This document shows, piece by piece, positions 1-8,951 of a stretch of 64,000 bases of DNA (the stretch's first letter is position 1; each line of letters begins with the position of its first letter). Made by a program: the position numbers and the translations under genes. This stretch comes from Pseudoroseomonas aestuarii (GTDB lineage: Bacteria > Pseudomonadota > Alphaproteobacteria > Acetobacterales > Acetobacteraceae), in assembly GCF_042651065.1 (NCBI RefSeq), contig NZ_JBHSCH010000006.1, positions 76,348-140,347 on the forward strand. Reading direction: 5' to 3'. Under the pieces are notes generated by a model. It was not told the DNA's origin. It ran no database searches and saw only the letters and a program-made list of their open reading frames with translations.

Positions 1-1
1 G

Positions 2-145
2 GCGCTGACCGCCCACCCGGCCGTGCTGGCCGCGCTGCGCGACTGGCCGGGCGCGCTGGAGGAATTCACCCGGGCCGCCGGGCCGCTGTCGCTGCGCGCC
101 GACCCGCTCTGCCTCCCCGGACAGGAGCATGTCCATGCCGAATGA
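2..145 (+). CDS. Ribonuclease E/G family protein, C-terminal end (partial)
   Basis: An open frame enters from the left edge and stops at 143-145. It encodes about 47 residues, starting ALTAHPAVLAAL and ending GQEHVHAE. Nothing in so short a tail is diagnostic on its own. The assignment rests on context: in alphaproteobacteria the gene directly before yacG, often overlapping it as here, is usually the Rne/Rng-type endoribonuclease. The residues fit the loosely conserved end of that family. The function is therefore inference from gene order. Confidence 0.55.
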   Translation, partial: ALTAHPAVLAALRDWPGALEEFTRAAGPLSLRADPLCLPGQEHVHAE

Positions 146-323
146 CCCGAAGCCCCGCCGGCGTGCGGCCTGCCCTGTCTGCGGCAAGCCCTCCGACCCG
201 GCGCACCGCCCCTTCTGCTCCGACCGGTGCCGGCAGGTCGATCTCGGCCGCTGGCTGCAGGGCGGCTACGTCATCCCCGGCGCGCCCGTGCCGGGGCCTG
301 AGGAGGAGGATGGCCAGGCTTGA
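135..323 (+). CDS. yacG: DNA gyrase inhibitor YacG (zinc-binding)
   Basis: A 62-residue protein with the full YacG zinc signature: CPVCGKP near residues 13-19 and FCSDRCRQVDLGRWL near 28-42, giving four cysteines. Family members bind one zinc ion and inhibit DNA gyrase. The ATG at 135 is preferred over the in-frame ATG at 129 because the GGAG at 124-127 then lies 7 bases upstream; from 129 it would be almost touching. The start overlaps the end of the upstream RNase E/G-like gene, so translation is probably coupled. The acidic C-terminus (PEEEDGQA) is normal for the family. Confidence 0.92.
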   Translation: MPNDPKPRRRAACPVCGKPSDPAHRPFCSDRCRQVDLGRWLQGGYVIPGAPVPGPEEEDGQA

Positions 324-426
324 AACCGGCCGCAAAACAATCCTGCGACCCCGCTGGACAGGCCGCGGCGCATCCGTTATTTCCCCGTCATCTGCCGACG
401 GCGCCCGAGAGGGCGCTCAAGCATGG

Positions 427-502
427 GCCCAGATAGCTCAGTTGGTAGAGCATGCGACTGAAAATCGCAGTGTCGCTGGTTCGATTCCGGCTCTGGGCAC
501 CA
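427..502 (+). tRNA. tRNA-Phe (GAA anticodon)
   Basis: A complete 76-nt cloverleaf. The acceptor arm GCCCAGA (427-433) pairs with TCTGGGC (492-498). The D-arm contains AGCTCAGTTGGTAGAGC. The anticodon loop is CTGAAAA with anticodon GAA. The T-arm contains GGTTCGATTCC. The discriminator is A499 and CCA is encoded at 500-502. It lies about 100 bases after yacG in the same direction. Confidence 0.97.
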
Positions 503-640
503 TCTCCTTCTCCCCTTTGAGACGAGCGCGGCCGCAGGCTTCCTGCCGTGGCACGGCAGCCGCACGCGTTCGCGCCAGCGCTCCTGGCCGGGGAGCCCGC
601 GCAGCGGACCTCCGCGCCAGGGGCGCGGGGCCGCGTCTGC

Positions 641-2224
641 TCAGCCCTTGCGGACGTTGTGGAAGATCGGGAAGCCGTTGAGCATCCCCGTCACATTGGC
701 GCGGAACGCCGTGGGCTGGGTGAAGGCGCCCGTCGGCAGGTAGGGGATGTCCTCGAAGGCCTGACGCTGCATCGCCTCGGCCAGGCGCTTCTGCTCCGCA
801 GGGTCGGTGGCATCCATGAACTGGTTGCGCAGCGCCTCGATCTTCGGCAGGTCCGGCCAGCCGAAGGTGCCCGCCTTGCCCGGCCCCCGCAGGTAGGATT
901 GCGTGGCCGGGCTGGTGGCGATGATGCCGGGAATGGTGTTGCACCACACGCTCCAGCCGCCCTTGTCCAGCGGCCCGCGGTTGTTCACCCGCGCGGCGAT
1001 GGTGCCCCAGTCGCCCGCCTGGTAGTCGAGGTTGACGCCGCTGCGGCGGAACATGTCGCCGGCAACCTCGCTCATCGCGTTCAGCCGGGCATTGTCCGTC
1101 GGCACGACGAAGACGACGCGCTCGCCCTTGTAGCCGGCGGCTTCCAGGTTGCGCTTCACCTTGTCATGGTCGGGCGCGCCCTCCATCGCCTCCAGCCCCA
1201 CCTCGGTGGCCAGCGGGCTGCCGGGGAGGAAGAAGCCGCAGCGGTCGTTCCACAGCGAGCGGTCCTCGCCCAGCACCGCGGTCATGTAGTCGGCCTGCCG
1301 GATGCCGGGGAGGAAGGCGCGGCGGATGGCCGGGTTGTCGAAGGGCGGCTGCAGGTGGTTGAAGCGGATCATCCCCATGGAGCCGCTCCTGTCCTTCACC
1401 TCCAGGCGGATGTTGCGGTTGCGGCGCAGCAGCGGCAGCAGGTCCGGCGAGGGCTGCTCCCACCAATCCACCTCGCCCTGTTGCAGGGCGGCGGCCGCCG
1501 TCGCCACGTCCGGCAGGGTGTGCCACTCCACGCGGTCGAGATAGGCGCGCTTGCCGCCGGCGAGGAAGCTCGGCGGCTCGTTGCGCGGCACATAGCCCTC
1601 GAAGCGCTCATAGGCCGCGCGCACCCCGGCCAAGCGGTCGCCCGCGATCCAGCGGAAGGGGCCGCTGCCGACGATCTCCGTCACCTGCGTCGCGGGCGGG
1701 TTGCGGGCGAAGCGCTCCTGCATCACCGGGCAGAAGGAGGAGGGCTTGGCCAGGGCGGCGGCGAGCAGCGGGAAGGGCCGGCGCAGCCGGATCTCGAACA
1801 CCCGGTCGGAGACGGCGGTCATCTCCTCGGTGATGGCGCGGATGCCCTGCCCCAGCACATCCGCCTGGCTCCAGCGCGCGATGCTGGCGATGGCGTCCAC
1901 CGCGCGGATCGGCGTGCCGTCGTGGAAGACCGGGCCCTCGCGCAGCGTGATGCGCCAGCGCCGCCCCTCATCCTCGATGACATGCCCTTCCACGAGCTGC
2001 GGGCGCGGCTCGTAGGATTCATCCAGGCCGTAGAGCTGGTCATAGACCATCATGGCGTGGTTGCGCGTCACCAGCGCCGTGTTGAACACCGGGTCCAGCA
2101 AGGCGAGGTCGGATTGCGGCACGAAGCGGAGCAGGCTGCGCGCCCCCGCCGTGCCCTGCGCGCGCACGACATTCGGCGCGGCGAGCAGGGCGGCCGGGAG
2201 GGCCAGAAGGTCACGGCGTTTCAT
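641..2224 (-). CDS. ABC transporter family 5 solute-binding protein (peptide/nickel type)
   Basis: 527 residues, the usual length for SBP_bac_5 proteins. It begins MKRRDLLALPAALLAAP...VVRAQ, a twin-arginine-like export signal cleaved near residue 28. The lipoprotein-less mature part shows family landmarks: LDPVFNTALVTRNHAMMVYDQLYG, then a RITLREGPVFHDGTPIRAVD block, then SGPFRW. The ATG overlaps the amidase stop (ATGA), so it is third in an operon with acylase and amidase. No permease or ATPase of the Dpp/Opp type lies nearby, so it is an orphan or borrows another transporter. Family known; ligand unknown, with an amide or acyl-peptide inferred from the neighbours. Confidence 0.88.
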   Translation of the reverse strand: MKRRDLLALPAALLAAPNVVRAQGTAGARSLLRFVPQSDLALLDPVFNTALVTRNHAMMVYDQLYGLDESYEPRPQLVEGHVIEDEGRRWRITLREGPVFHDGTPIRAVDAIASIARWSQADVLGQGIRAITEEMTAVSDRVFEIRLRRPFPLLAAALAKPSSFCPVMQERFARNPPATQVTEIVGSGPFRWIAGDRLAGVRAAYERFEGYVPRNEPPSFLAGGKRAYLDRVEWHTLPDVATAAAALQQGEVDWWEQPSPDLLPLLRRNRNIRLEVKDRSGSMGMIRFNHLQPPFDNPAIRRAFLPGIRQADYMTAVLGEDRSLWNDRCGFFLPGSPLATEVGLEAMEGAPDHDKVKRNLEAAGYKGERVVFVVPTDNARLNAMSEVAGDMFRRSGVNLDYQAGDWGTIAARVNNRGPLDKGGWSVWCNTIPGIIATSPATQSYLRGPGKAGTFGWPDLPKIEALRNQFMDATDPAEQKRLAEAMQRQAFEDIPYLPTGAFTQPTAFRANVTGMLNGFPIFHNVRKG

Positions 2225-3732
2225 GGCTGCATCTCCTGAGCGGGGGTGGTGGCGGGGGGCGTGTCCAGCCAGGGCGGCAGGCGGCCGGTCCAGGGGCAGG
2301 CGGCCTCGTAGCGGGCGGCGGCCTGCAGCACGCGGAGGTCGCCACGCGGCGGGCCGATGATCTGCAGCCCCATCGGCAGGCCGCGCGCGTCGAAGCCCGC
2401 CGGCACGCTGATGGCCGGGCAGCCCGCCATGGTCGCGCCCACCACCACCTCCATCCAGCGGTGGTAGCTGTCCATGGCGCGGCCGCCGACCTCGCGCGGC
2501 CAGGTCACCTCCGCCGCGAAGGGAAAGACCTGCGCGGCGGGGATCAGCAGCACGTCGAAGCGCGCGAACAGGGCGGTGAAGGCCTTGTACCAGGCGCCCC
2601 GCTCCAGCCCCGCCTTGTAGGCATCGAGCGCCGAGAGGCGGTGGCTGCCCTCGATCTCCCAGATCGCCTCGGGCTTCAGCAGGCGGCGCTGCGCCGGGTC
2701 GCGCCAGGCGGCGTCGTGCCGGCCGCCGATGCTCTGCTGCCGCAGGGTGACGAAGGCGCGCCACAGCCGCTCGGGGTCGAACTCCACCCGCGCCGGCTCG
2801 ACGCTGCCGCCCGCCTGCCGGAACAGCCCGGCCGCCGCCTCGCACAGCGCCAGCACGCCCGGCTCGAAGGGCAGGTGGCCGCCGAGGTCGCCCAGCCAGC
2901 CGCAGCGCAGCGGTGCCGCCCAGCCCTCCTCCAGCCGGTCCTCATAGCGGTAGCCCGGCGCCTCCAGGGAGAGCGGCGCGCGGGGGTCGTACCCGGCCTG
3001 CACGGAGAGCAGCATCGCCACGTCCCGCACGCTGCGGCCCATCGGGCCTTCCACCGCCATCTGGCCGTAGAAGGGGTCCGGCGTGTCCGCCGGCACGCGG
3101 CCCTGGCTCGGGCGGAAGCCATAGACGTTGTTGAAGGCCGCCGGGTTGCGGAGCGACCCGCCCATGTCGCCGCCATCGGCCACGGGCAGCATCCGCGTGG
3201 CCAGCGCCACCCCCGCCCCGCCGCTGGAGCCGCCGCCGACGCGCGAGGGGTCCCAGGCATTGCGGGTCAGGCCGAAGACCGGGTTGTAGCTGTTCGAGCC
3301 GTAGCCGAATTCCGGCACGTTGGTCTTGCCGATGATGATGGCCCCCGCCGCGCGCATGCGGGCGACGAAGATGGCGTCCTCCTCCGGCACCTGCTCCGCG
3401 AAGAGCGGCGAGCCGAGGGTGGTGCGCAGCCCCTTCGTCGCGGCCAGGTCCTTGATCGCCTGCGGCAGCCCGTGCAGCGGGCCGGTGGCCTCGCCGCGCG
3501 CCACGGCCGCGTCCGCCGCCTCCGCCTCGGCCAGCAGCGCGGCGCGCGGTCGCAGCGAGACGATGGCGTTCACATGCGGGTTCACCGCGGCGATATGGTC
3601 GAGATAGGCCGCCATGACCTCGCGCGCCGAGACCGCGCGGCGGCGGATCATGGCGGCGAGCGGCACGGCACCGAGCCGGCACAGCTCCGGCGTGGCGATG
3701 GCGGCGGGCAGGCCGGTTGCCGGCCCGCTCAC
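2221..3732 (-). CDS. Amidase-signature hydrolase
   Basis: 503 residues of the amidase signature (AS) family. It carries the Ser-cisSer-Lys apparatus: AIKDLAATKGLRTTLGS supplies the lysine near residue 83, and the glycine/serine-rich block VGGGSSGGAGVALA with GGDMGGSLRNPA supplies the serines near 160-185. Such enzymes hydrolyse C-N amide bonds in the cytoplasm. The GTG start at 3732 overlaps the acylase stop (GTGA). The first downstream ATG would remove conserved N-terminal sequence. A second amide hydrolase directly behind the Ntn acylase suggests sequential deacylation of one substrate (inference). Confidence 0.9.
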   Translation of the reverse strand: MSGPATGLPAAIATPELCRLGAVPLAAMIRRRAVSAREVMAAYLDHIAAVNPHVNAIVSLRPRAALLAEAEAADAAVARGEATGPLHGLPQAIKDLAATKGLRTTLGSPLFAEQVPEEDAIFVARMRAAGAIIIGKTNVPEFGYGSNSYNPVFGLTRNAWDPSRVGGGSSGGAGVALATRMLPVADGGDMGGSLRNPAAFNNVYGFRPSQGRVPADTPDPFYGQMAVEGPMGRSVRDVAMLLSVQAGYDPRAPLSLEAPGYRYEDRLEEGWAAPLRCGWLGDLGGHLPFEPGVLALCEAAAGLFRQAGGSVEPARVEFDPERLWRAFVTLRQQSIGGRHDAAWRDPAQRRLLKPEAIWEIEGSHRLSALDAYKAGLERGAWYKAFTALFARFDVLLIPAAQVFPFAAEVTWPREVGGRAMDSYHRWMEVVVGATMAGCPAISVPAGFDARGLPMGLQIIGPPRGDLRVLQAAARYEAACPWTGRLPPWLDTPPATTPAQEMQP

Positions 3733-6059
3733 GGGCGCAGCACCTGGGTGGCGCGCGCCGCCTTGCGGACCGCCTCCCAGCCATAGAGCATCGGCACCAT
3801 GCGGCAGGCCGCCCATTCGGCGTGCTGGTCCGTGTGGTGCGGACTGCCGGGATGGCCGGAGACGCCGTGGAACACCGCCCAGCGGCTGTTGTCCCAATCC
3901 CCCACGTCGAAGGCGTAGCGCGCCAGGGCGCCATAGGCGGCGGCGGGCCCGGCGGCGGCGAGCAGGCCGTTGGCCAGCACCGTGTCGTTGTCGCCGCCGA
4001 TCGGCAGGGCGGGCGGGTCGAGCAGCGGCGCCGCCTCGGGGAACAGCGCGGAGAGCGGATGGGTGAAGCGCGGCCGGTGCGCCTCGCCCCAGGGGGTCTC
4101 CCATTCCGTCTCCGCCGCCTCGCGCAGCGCGGCGCCGAGGGCCTGGTCCCAGTTCCAGCCATCGAGCAGCGCGGCATCGTCGCGCCGCAGCAGGTTGGGC
4201 AGGGTCCACCAGAGCTGGTTCATCGGCACCACGCCGGGCGCCACGGCCAGCCAGGGATGGGCGCCGGCGCCCGAGAGCCCGCTGCGCTCGGCCAGGATGC
4301 GCGTCAGCGCGCGGCGCAGCGCGACATAGGCGCCCGGCTCGGTGGCGCCGGCCTCCATGCGCCCGTCCCAGGCCAGCAGACGGGCGCGCAGCGCGCCCGC
4401 CGCACCCTCCGGCTCGGGCAGCGCGGCGAGGCGCTTCTGGAACAGCAGCGCATTGGCCGAGAGCGTGTCGCCATGCAGCCGCCCGGCATCCTCCGCGCGG
4501 AAGGCCGGGTTGGCGCGGAGCGCCTCCAGGATGCGCGCGGCGCGGTAGGGCGGGTGGCAATCGGTGCAGAGGTAGTCCGGGTGGTCATCCGCCACCACGC
4601 GGTTGTTGGCGGTGACGATCAGCCCCTCCGCCGGGTCGATGGCGCGCGGCATCTCGTCATGCCCGATCCAGCCCCGCCAGGAATGCTCGCCCGTCCAGCC
4701 TGGCATGGGCAGCCAGCCACTCTCCCGCCCGCGGCGCGGCACGCGGGCGCGCACCAGATGGCCGATATGCCCGCCCGTGTCGGCGGCGACGAGGTTGTGG
4801 TCGATCAGCCCCCAGCCGCGCGTCGCCTCGAACAGGTCCTCGACGCCGCTGGCCTGCGTCATGCGCGGCAGGCAGTCGAAGGAGAGGTCCGTCTCGGCGA
4901 ACTGCACGGAGCGCAGCGACAGCGCCGTGCCCGCCCGCGCATCGCCCGCGATCACCGGGCCGTTCGGCGTCTCCAGGATCTCGAAGCGGCGGGGCGGCGC
5001 GCCGCGCACCGCGATCTCCGCCTCGCGCCGGATGACGGGCACCCATTCTGGCCCGCTGGCCGGCCCGCTGGCGCCCGCCTGCATCACCCGCGCGCCATCC
5101 TCCGAAAAGCGCTCGAGGAAGACGTCGTGGATGTCCATGAAGGCGTGCGTCACGCAATAGGCCACGCGGCCGTTCTGCGCGAAATGCGGGAAGCCCGGCA
5201 CGCCCGGCACGGTGAGGCCGATCATGTCGAAGGCGTCGCAGGCCACATGGTGCTGCGCGTACATGTTGGGGATCTCGAAGACCCGGTGCGGGTCCCCGGC
5301 GAGGACAGGCCGCCCGGTGCCGCTGCGCGAGGGCGCGACCGCCCAGTTGTTGCTGCCGCCCCCCGTCTCGTCGCCCTGCACGCCGAGCGAGTCGAGCAGC
5401 GCGCGGAGGGCGGGCGCCAGCGCCGCGAGATCGGCCTCGTAGCGCGCCGCCTCCACCCCGGGCGGGATGCAGAGCAGGTCCCCCCCGCCATCATCGTAGC
5501 GCAGCAGCCCGACGCGCTCCGCCCCCACCACCGGCAGCGCCGCGGCGCGCCACAGCTTGAACCACACCGAGCCCATCAGCAGCCCGAGGCGGCGCATCAC
5601 CGCGATGCTGTGCCAGCCCTCCCAGGGCTCCGGCGTGGCGCCGAGCAGCGCGTACTCCACCGGCAGCGGCGCGCCGGAGGCGAGGAAGGCGTTCACCCCC
5701 GCCGCGTAGGAGTCGAGCATCGCTTGCGCCGCCCCGCCCAGCGCCGCGTGGTCGCGCCGGCAGGCAGCCTCCATGCCGAGGCGGTGGACCAGGATATCCG
5801 CCTCCGCCGCGCCGGCGCCGAGCCATTCGGCAGCCCGGCCCAGAGCGCGCCGCCGCGTCAGCTCCATCTGGAACAGCCGGTCCTGCGCGTGGACGAAGCC
5901 GAGGGCGAACCAGGCATCGCCCGTGCCGCCGGCGCACAGATGGGGAATGCCATAGGCATCGCGCAGGATCTCCACCGGCCCCTCCAGGCCGGGCACCCGC
6001 AATTCCCCCTCCAGCGGCGGCAGCGCCGCCTCCAGCATCCGCGCATCCACTCCGGTCAT
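3729..6059 (-). CDS. Penicillin acylase family Ntn hydrolase
   Basis: 776 residues, the normal size of a penicillin/acylhomoserine-lactone acylase precursor. N-terminal landmarks are ILRDAYGIPHLCAGGTGDAWFALGFVHAQDRLFQMELTRR split by short gaps. The autoproteolysis site is GGGSNNWAV with the presumed nucleophile Ser236, followed by the family GDPH motif. The enzyme would self-cleave into alpha and beta chains and hydrolyse N-acyl amides. No signal peptide is visible, unlike most periplasmic relatives, so it may act in the cytosol. ATG 6059 follows a strong AGGGAGGA; an upstream ATG at 6119 would start inside the palindromic operator. Confidence 0.9.
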   Translation of the reverse strand: MTGVDARMLEAALPPLEGELRVPGLEGPVEILRDAYGIPHLCAGGTGDAWFALGFVHAQDRLFQMELTRRRALGRAAEWLGAGAAEADILVHRLGMEAACRRDHAALGGAAQAMLDSYAAGVNAFLASGAPLPVEYALLGATPEPWEGWHSIAVMRRLGLLMGSVWFKLWRAAALPVVGAERVGLLRYDDGGGDLLCIPPGVEAARYEADLAALAPALRALLDSLGVQGDETGGGSNNWAVAPSRSGTGRPVLAGDPHRVFEIPNMYAQHHVACDAFDMIGLTVPGVPGFPHFAQNGRVAYCVTHAFMDIHDVFLERFSEDGARVMQAGASGPASGPEWVPVIRREAEIAVRGAPPRRFEILETPNGPVIAGDARAGTALSLRSVQFAETDLSFDCLPRMTQASGVEDLFEATRGWGLIDHNLVAADTGGHIGHLVRARVPRRGRESGWLPMPGWTGEHSWRGWIGHDEMPRAIDPAEGLIVTANNRVVADDHPDYLCTDCHPPYRAARILEALRANPAFRAEDAGRLHGDTLSANALLFQKRLAALPEPEGAAGALRARLLAWDGRMEAGATEPGAYVALRRALTRILAERSGLSGAGAHPWLAVAPGVVPMNQLWWTLPNLLRRDDAALLDGWNWDQALGAALREAAETEWETPWGEAHRPRFTHPLSALFPEAAPLLDPPALPIGGDNDTVLANGLLAAAGPAAAYGALARYAFDVGDWDNSRWAVFHGVSGHPGSPHHTDQHAEWAACRMVPMLYGWEAVRKAARATQVLRP

Positions 6060-6108
6060 GCCGTCCTCCCTGTCTGCGGGGAGTGTGGAACCGGCTTGCG
6101 GGTCTTGT

Positions 6109-6118
6109 CGATATATCA
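6109..6118. promoter_or_regulatory. Putative GntR/FCD operator, copy 1 (divergent promoter)
   Basis: CGATATATCA, with the 8-bp perfect palindrome GATATATC at 6110-6117. It lies in the 95-bp gap between the divergent acylase and ABC-ATPase genes. It is an AT-rich site in a GC-rich chromosome and recurs at 15730-15739 and 20585-20594 with matching flanks (CGATATATCA followed by A/T-A-T). The regulator at 8948-9670 is the natural candidate to bind it; that link is inference. Confidence 0.6.
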
Positions 6119-6154
6119 AATACTCTGTTTCCGGATCGGGGCCAGGGGAGCCGA

Positions 6155-7246
6155 ATGGGCGGAACGGACGGGTTGGCGGGCCGCGTGGCGGTCGAGGGGC
6201 TAGTGAAGCGCTTCGGGCCGGTGAACGCGGTGGACCATGTCTCGCTGGAGGTCAGCTCCGGCGAGTTCCTCGCCCTGCTCGGCCCTTCCGGCTCGGGCAA
6301 GACGACCATCCTCATGTCCATCGCCGGCTTCGAGTTCCCGGATGCGGGCCGCATCCTGATCGGGCAGGAGGAGGTGACCTGGACGCCGCCGAACCGGCGG
6401 AACCTCGGCATGGTGTTCCAGCGCTACACGCTGTTCCCGCATATGAGCGTGCTGGAGAACATCGCCTTCCCGCTGAAGATGCGCGGCGTCGGCCGCGCCG
6501 AGCGGGAGGAGCGCGCCCGCGCGGCGCTGGCCACGGTGCGGCTCGGCGAGATGGGCGGGCGCCGGCCGGCGCAGCTCTCGGGCGGGCAGCAGCAGCGCGT
6601 GGCCATCGCCCGCGCCATCGTCTACCAGCCGCGCGTGCTGCTGATGGACGAGCCGCTCTCCGCGCTGGACAAGAACCTGCGCGAGGAGATGCAGATCGAG
6701 ATCAAGCATCTCCAGCAGCGCATCGGCATCACCGTCATCTTCGTCACCCACGACCAGACGGAGGCGCTGACCATGGCCGACCGCATCGCCGTGCTGGACC
6801 ATGGGCGGCTGCAGCAGCTCGGCACGCCACGCGATCTCTACGAGGCGCCGCAGACCGCCTTCGTCGCCGGCTTCATCGGCGAGACGAATTTCTGCGAGGG
6901 GCAGCTCGCCCAGGCCGCCGCACCCGGTGAGTCCGTGACGGTCGCGCTCACGGGCGGCGGCAGCCTGCCCGCCATCGCCGCCGAGGCGCTGCCCGCCGGC
7001 GGCCGCATCAAGGTGGCGCTGCGGCCGGAGCGGCTGCGCGTGCTGCCCGCCGATGCGGAGGGTGCCGCCGCCCGCGTGGCGGAGGCGATCTATGCCGGCA
7101 ACGCCACCACGCTGATGCTGGAAGGCGCCTTCGGCCAGCCGCTCCGCGCCCGCATCCCCGCCGGCGCCGGGCTGCACGAGCCGCGCCCAGGCGAGACGGT
7201 GCGCCTCGCCTGGCAGGCCGCCGACGCCAGGGCCTTCCGCGCGTGA
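6155..7246 (+). CDS. ABC transporter ATP-binding protein (spermidine/putrescine PotA type)
   Basis: 363 residues. Walker A is GPSGSGKTT near residue 45, the Q-loop is MVFQRYTLFPHM, the signature is LSGGQQQRVAIARA, Walker B is VLLMDEPLSALD, and the H-loop is VTHDQ. A C-terminal TOBE-like regulatory domain follows (VALRPERLRVLP). This layout matches PotA/FbpC ATPases that energise polyamine, iron or small organic uptake. ATG 6155 sits behind AGGGGAG. It is first in a tightly overlapped operon with two permeases and a GntR regulator, with the CGATATATCA operator immediately upstream. Confidence 0.93.
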   Translation: MGGTDGLAGRVAVEGLVKRFGPVNAVDHVSLEVSSGEFLALLGPSGSGKTTILMSIAGFEFPDAGRILIGQEEVTWTPPNRRNLGMVFQRYTLFPHMSVLENIAFPLKMRGVGRAEREERARAALATVRLGEMGGRRPAQLSGGQQQRVAIARAIVYQPRVLLMDEPLSALDKNLREEMQIEIKHLQQRIGITVIFVTHDQTEALTMADRIAVLDHGRLQQLGTPRDLYEAPQTAFVAGFIGETNFCEGQLAQAAAPGESVTVALTGGGSLPAIAAEALPAGGRIKVALRPERLRVLPADAEGAAARVAEAIYAGNATTLMLEGAFGQPLRARIPAGAGLHEPRPGETVRLAWQAADARAFRA

Positions 7247-8115
7247 GCGCGCCCCGCCCCTCCCGCTTCCGGCTCGGCGGGCGCCGCTACAGCCCGGCGG
7301 CCAGCCTGGCCCTGGCGGCACCCTTCCTGCTGCTCGTCGCCATCATCTTCATCCTGCCGCTGGCGACGCTGCTGCATGAAAGCCTGTTCGTCCCCGCCCC
7401 CACCACCGAGCATTACGCCCGCGCCTTCGCCGAGCCGGTCTATCTGCGCGTCATGCTGCGCACGCTCCGCATTGCGGCGCTGGTGACGGCGCTGGCGCTG
7501 CTGCTCGCCTGGCCGATGGCCTGGGTGATGTCGCGCAGCCGCGGGCTGGGCCTCGCGCTGCTCGCCGCCGCCGTGCTGCTGCCGCTCTGGACCTCCGTGC
7601 TGGTGCGCACCTATGCCTGGATGGTGCTGCTGCAGCGCAACGGCGTGGTGAACCAGCTTCTGCAACAGCTAGGGCTGACCGAGGCGCCCATCCGCCTGCT
7701 CTACACGGAGGGCGCGGTGGTGCTGGCCATGGCGCATGTGCTGCTGCCCTTCATGGTGCTGCCCATCTATTCCGCGCTGAAGGGCATCCCGGAGGACTAT
7801 CCGCGCGCGGCGCAGATGCTCGGCGCCTCGCCCTGGGCCACCTTCCGCGAGGTGATCTGGCCGCTGGCGCTGCCCGGCGTCACCTCCGGCTGCCTGATGG
7901 TCTTCCTGCTGGCGCTGGGCTTCTTCGTCACGCCTGCGCTGATCGGCGGGCCGCAGCAGATGATGATCGCCACGCTGGTCTCGCAGCAGGTGCGGGAGAT
8001 GCTGGACTGGCCCTTCGCCGGCGCGCTGGTCGGCATCCTGCTGGTCTTCGTGCTGGCCCTCACCCTGCTGTTCAAGCGCGCGGTGCGGCTGGACCGCTTC
8101 GTGGGGTCCGCATGA
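7243..8115 (+). CDS. ABC transporter permease (PotB type)
   Basis: 290 residues with about six membrane segments and the binding-protein-dependent permease EAA-type loop near residues 185-205 (DYPRAAQMLGASPWATFREVIWPLALPG in the sequence, given in part). The GTG start at 7243 overlaps the ATPase stop (GTGA), giving coupled translation. It would form the inner-membrane channel together with the next gene. The PotB assignment follows from size, fold and pairing with a PotA-like ATPase; substrate is not readable from the permease. Confidence 0.9.
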   Translation: MSAPRPSRFRLGGRRYSPAASLALAAPFLLLVAIIFILPLATLLHESLFVPAPTTEHYARAFAEPVYLRVMLRTLRIAALVTALALLLAWPMAWVMSRSRGLGLALLAAAVLLPLWTSVLVRTYAWMVLLQRNGVVNQLLQQLGLTEAPIRLLYTEGAVVLAMAHVLLPFMVLPIYSALKGIPEDYPRAAQMLGASPWATFREVIWPLALPGVTSGCLMVFLLALGFFVTPALIGGPQQMMIATLVSQQVREMLDWPFAGALVGILLVFVLALTLLFKRAVRLDRFVGSA

Positions 8116-8951
8116 GCGCCGCGCGGACACACAACCGCGCCGGGCGGATGGCGCTGAACGCGGCGGCCTATGCCGTCACGGTGTTCCTGCTACTGCCGAC
8201 GCTGATCATCGCGCCGATGTCGGTGGGGCCGGAGCGGCTGCTGAGCTTCCCGCCGAAAGGCTTCTCGCTGCGCTGGTACGCCGCCTATTTCGAGGACAGC
8301 GACTGGCTGCGCGCCACCCTCTTCAGCGCCGAGGCGGGGCTCATCTCGGCGGTCTGCGCCACCCTCATCGGCACCATGCTGGCCCTCGCCCTGGTGCGCG
8401 GGCGGCTGCCGGGCAAGGGCTTCATCGAGCTGCTGGTGATCGGCCCCGTCATCGTGCCGCACATCGCGCTGGCCGTCGCCATGTTCCTGGTGTTCGAGCA
8501 GTTGCGGCTCACCGGCACGCTGCTCGGCTTCGCCATGGCGCACACCGTGCTCGCCCTGCCCTTCGTGGTCTTCACCGTGCTGGCGGCGCTCTACCGCTTC
8601 GACGTGGATCTGGAGCGCGCGGCGCTGTCCTGCGGCGCGGGGCCCATCCGCGCCTTCCGCCACGTCACCCTGCCGCTGATCGCGCCCGGCCTCGTCTCCG
8701 CCGCCCTCTTCGCCTTCATCATCTCCTTCGACGAGGCGGTGGTCTCCTTCTTCATCTCGGATCTCGACCGCAAGACTTTGCCCCGCAAGATGTTCGAGGA
8801 TATCGACTTCAACATCTCGCCCACCCTCGCCGCCGTGGCGACCATGCTCACCGCCCTCACCATCCTCGCGCTGCTGCTCGGCTACGGGCTGAAGCGCAGC
8901 CTGGAGCGGAGGGCGCGGGCCGCCGGCACGGCACCGGACTCAGGACCATGA
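8112..8951 (+). CDS. ABC transporter permease (PotC type)
   Basis: 279 residues, about six hydrophobic segments, with an EAA-like cytoplasmic loop RAALSCGAGPIRAFRHVTLP near residues 160-180. The ATG overlaps the previous permease stop (ATGA). It is the second half of a heterodimeric permease. The C-terminal part contains SFFISDLDRKTLPRKMFE, typical of PotC-like permeases for polyamines or related organic cations. Confidence 0.9.
   Translation: MSAARTHNRAGRMALNAAAYAVTVFLLLPTLIIAPMSVGPERLLSFPPKGFSLRWYAAYFEDSDWLRATLFSAEAGLISAVCATLIGTMLALALVRGRLPGKGFIELLVIGPVIVPHIALAVAMFLVFEQLRLTGTLLGFAMAHTVLALPFVVFTVLAALYRFDVDLERAALSCGAGPIRAFRHVTLPLIAPGLVSAALFAFIISFDEAVVSFFISDLDRKTLPRKMFEDIDFNISPTLAAVATMLTALTILALLLGYGLKRSLERRARAAGTAPDSGP

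Noticed and set aside
2221..4560. 779-residue minus-strand frame covering amidase plus upstream sequence
   Set aside because: The first part is out of phase with the acylase reading and has no family match; amidase begins at GTG 3732.
6083..6154. Upstream in-frame start for the ABC ATPase
   Set aside because: It would pass through the palindromic operator; ATG 6155 has a good AGGGGAG and the family N-terminus.
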